From Clostridia bacterium (lineage in GTDB: Bacteria > Bacillota > Clostridia > Christensenellales > Borkfalkiaceae): a DNA stretch of 12,555 nucleotides. The stretch lies in NCBI GenBank assembly GCA_017504065.1, contig JAFVRU010000009.1, positions 1 through 12,555 of the forward strand, in the 5' to 3' direction. Position numbers and translations under genes: made by a program. Position 1 is the stretch's first letter, and each line of letters opens with the position of its first letter. Shown piece by piece: positions 11,547 through 12,555 of this stretch. Below the pieces are notes generated by a model. The model saw only the letters and a program-made list of their open reading frames with translations, did no database searches and was not told where the DNA came from.

Positions 11547-12395
11547 TTATTCTTCATACGCAATCGGCGCGAAGATCGTATACCCGATAACCAGCTTACC
11601 CGACGCAACTACGTCAGCCCAGCTTGTATCCGTTGCATTCGCATACGGATTGACCGTATTCGCGCTAAGCGCTACCGACGACGTCAAATTGTATTTCGTA
11701 ACGACTTCCGCATAGCCCGTCGTTCTGATCGCGATCAAGGCTTCGTTGATCTTCGACATCAGGGCTTCGTTGCTCTTTTTCGCTGCGATACCATAGCTTT
11801 CTTCCGCGAACACCAAACCTTCTACGATTTGCATTTTACCCGCGTAATCGCCCGTCGAAGTGTAATAGCCCGCCATGACCGAGTCGATGACTGCAACGTC
11901 CGCTTCGCCTTTGTCCAATTTCATGAGCGCGTCAAGTTGGCTGGGCGCAACTACGTATTCCTTGCCGACGTCTAATTTATCGATTACCGATTCACCTGCC
12001 GAGCCCGTTTCCGCAGTTACGATCGCGTCTGCCATGCTCTCTTTCGTCGTGTACGTTGCCGCGTCTGCATTCATGACAACCGCAACTTGTTTGTTGTAAA
12101 GATAGGGGACGGAAATGCACATTTCTGCCGCGCGGTCTTCCGTGATCGTCATGCCGTTCCAAACCAAATCCAACGTGCCGTCCGCAAGCTTCGCTTCTTT
12201 CGTGCTCCAATCGATTTCTACGAATTCTACTTCGATATCCGCGTCGTACGTTTCGTTCAAATACGCTACCGTCTTTTCCGCAAGTTCAATGTCGAATCCA
12301 ATCAACTTCGCGTCGTCTTTCTTACAAGATGCAAAAGAGAATACGCTCAATGCTGCCAATGCGATACCTGTTACTTTTACTGCCAATTTTTTCAT
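11547..12395 (-). CDS. Amino-acid-binding lipoprotein, apparently circularly permuted
   Basis: Extracytoplasmic solute-binding protein of a polar amino-acid ABC importer, 282 residues. Residues 1-24 are a lipoprotein signal ending in SFASC, with C24 as the lipidated residue. Typical family blocks follow: LIGFDIELAE (31-40), W80-NGMTITEDR (R88 expected to hold the ligand carboxylate), VPYL (96-99), AVIDSVMAGYY (168-178, D171 expected to hold the amino group), SYGIAAKK (200-207) and GYAEVVTKYNL (227-237), where relatives normally end. The odd part is what surrounds these. The usual first strand (GKLVVG-x-PPFEY type) is missing between C24 and LIGFD, yet such a segment, ASGKLVIGYTIFAPIAYEE (264-282), forms the C-terminus after a Ser/Thr/Asn linker (238-258). 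Joining residue 282 to residue 25 restores normal family order. AGGAG (12406-12410) supports the start. Confidence 0.93.
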   Translation of the reverse strand: MKKLAVKVTGIALAALSVFSFASCKKDDAKLIGFDIELAEKTVAYLNETYDADIEVEFVEIDWSTKEAKLADGTLDLVWNGMTITEDRAAEMCISVPYLYNKQVAVVMNADAATYTTKESMADAIVTAETGSAGESVIDKLDVGKEYVVAPSQLDALMKLDKGEADVAVIDSVMAGYYTSTGDYAGKMQIVEGLVFAEESYGIAAKKSNEALMSKINEALIAIRTTGYAEVVTKYNLTSSVALSANTVNPYANATDTSWADVVASGKLVIGYTIFAPIAYEE

Positions 12396-12432
12396 AATAT
12401 AAGATCTCCTAAAAAAAAGTTTTTTGCTTTAG

Positions 12433-12452
12433 CACTTCAACTCGGTGAAGTG
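12433..12452 (-). promoter_or_regulatory. Palindrome at the start of the transporter transcript
   Basis: CACTTCA (12433-12439) and TGAAGTG (12446-12452) form a perfect 7-bp palindrome with a 6-base centre, beginning about 5 bases downstream of the expected transcription start. It may be an operator or an RNA hairpin in the leader; an A-run and T-run follow before the ribosome binding site. Confidence 0.6.
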
Positions 12453-12463
12453 ATTGTGATAGT

Positions 12464-12492
12464 ATTATACTTCATTACGATAAAGTTGTAAA
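12464..12492 (-). promoter_or_regulatory. Sigma-A promoter of the amino-acid transporter operon
   Basis: On the minus strand, TTTACA (12487-12492) and a perfect TATAAT (12464-12469) are spaced by 17 bases. The leader to the ATG at 12395 is about 60 bases and contains the palindrome at 12433-12452. Upstream of it, to the window edge, the DNA is A/T-rich with no gene visible. Confidence 0.85.
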
Positions 12493-12555
12493 GCGTTTTG
12501 CAGGGGTTTTTTGAAAAAATTTTAAAAAAATTCAAAAAATTTTTAACAATTGGGA

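Overview
The window looks like chromosomal DNA from an anaerobic, probably spore-forming Bacillota (Clostridia-like). The evidence is a SpoVT-type sporulation regulator, a PerR-type Fur protein, a YerC/YecD-type TrpR relative, formate-tetrahydrofolate ligase, strong GGAGG-type ribosome binding sites and near-consensus sigma-A promoters with 17-base spacers. I cannot name genus or species.

Layout. Positions 1-4265 (+) are housekeeping: the 3' three quarters of fhs, then glnS, then a membrane protein built from two CvpA-like halves. A 16-bp bidirectional terminator separates this from convergent spoVT (4334-4879, -). Divergent from spoVT is a perR-like gene with its own promoter, a possible self-operator and a terminator. 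A tRNA-Gly(CCC) gene follows at 5534-5608.

Positions 5609 to about 8650 look like a mosaic accretion zone at the tRNA. Short pieces of the tRNA T-arm and 3' end recur in both orientations (5662-5674, 5789-5797, 5836-5847, 6988-7000, 8628-8640). Two 70-base direct repeats (63/70 identical), each starting with the tRNA 3' end and running into a terminator-like hairpin, bracket an AT-rich orphan gene with HNH-like His motifs (6111-6713, -). The zone also holds a 133-base multi-hairpin element, a set of interleaved inverted repeats (7081-7158) and a SulP-family permease without its STAS domain (7257-8534).

Positions 8653-9684 form an AT-rich module: a small XRE repressor (-), paired operator-like repeats, two plus-strand promoters, a strongly structured RNA of about 189 nt (9069-9257) with its own promoter and GNRA-loop terminator, and, 31 bases on, a small protein with a Rho-N/SAP-like segment. 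The RNA may be a free regulatory RNA (size like 6S) or an attenuating leader for that gene.

The right part (12492 down to 9743, -) is a compact polar amino-acid ABC transporter operon: binding lipoprotein, permease, ATPase, then a YerC/TrpR-like regulator overlapping the ATPase gene by 11 bases. The most striking observation is that the binding protein appears circularly permuted: the usual N-terminal beta-strand segment is missing after the lipobox and sits instead at the extreme C-terminus, and the two ends join into a normal family sequence.
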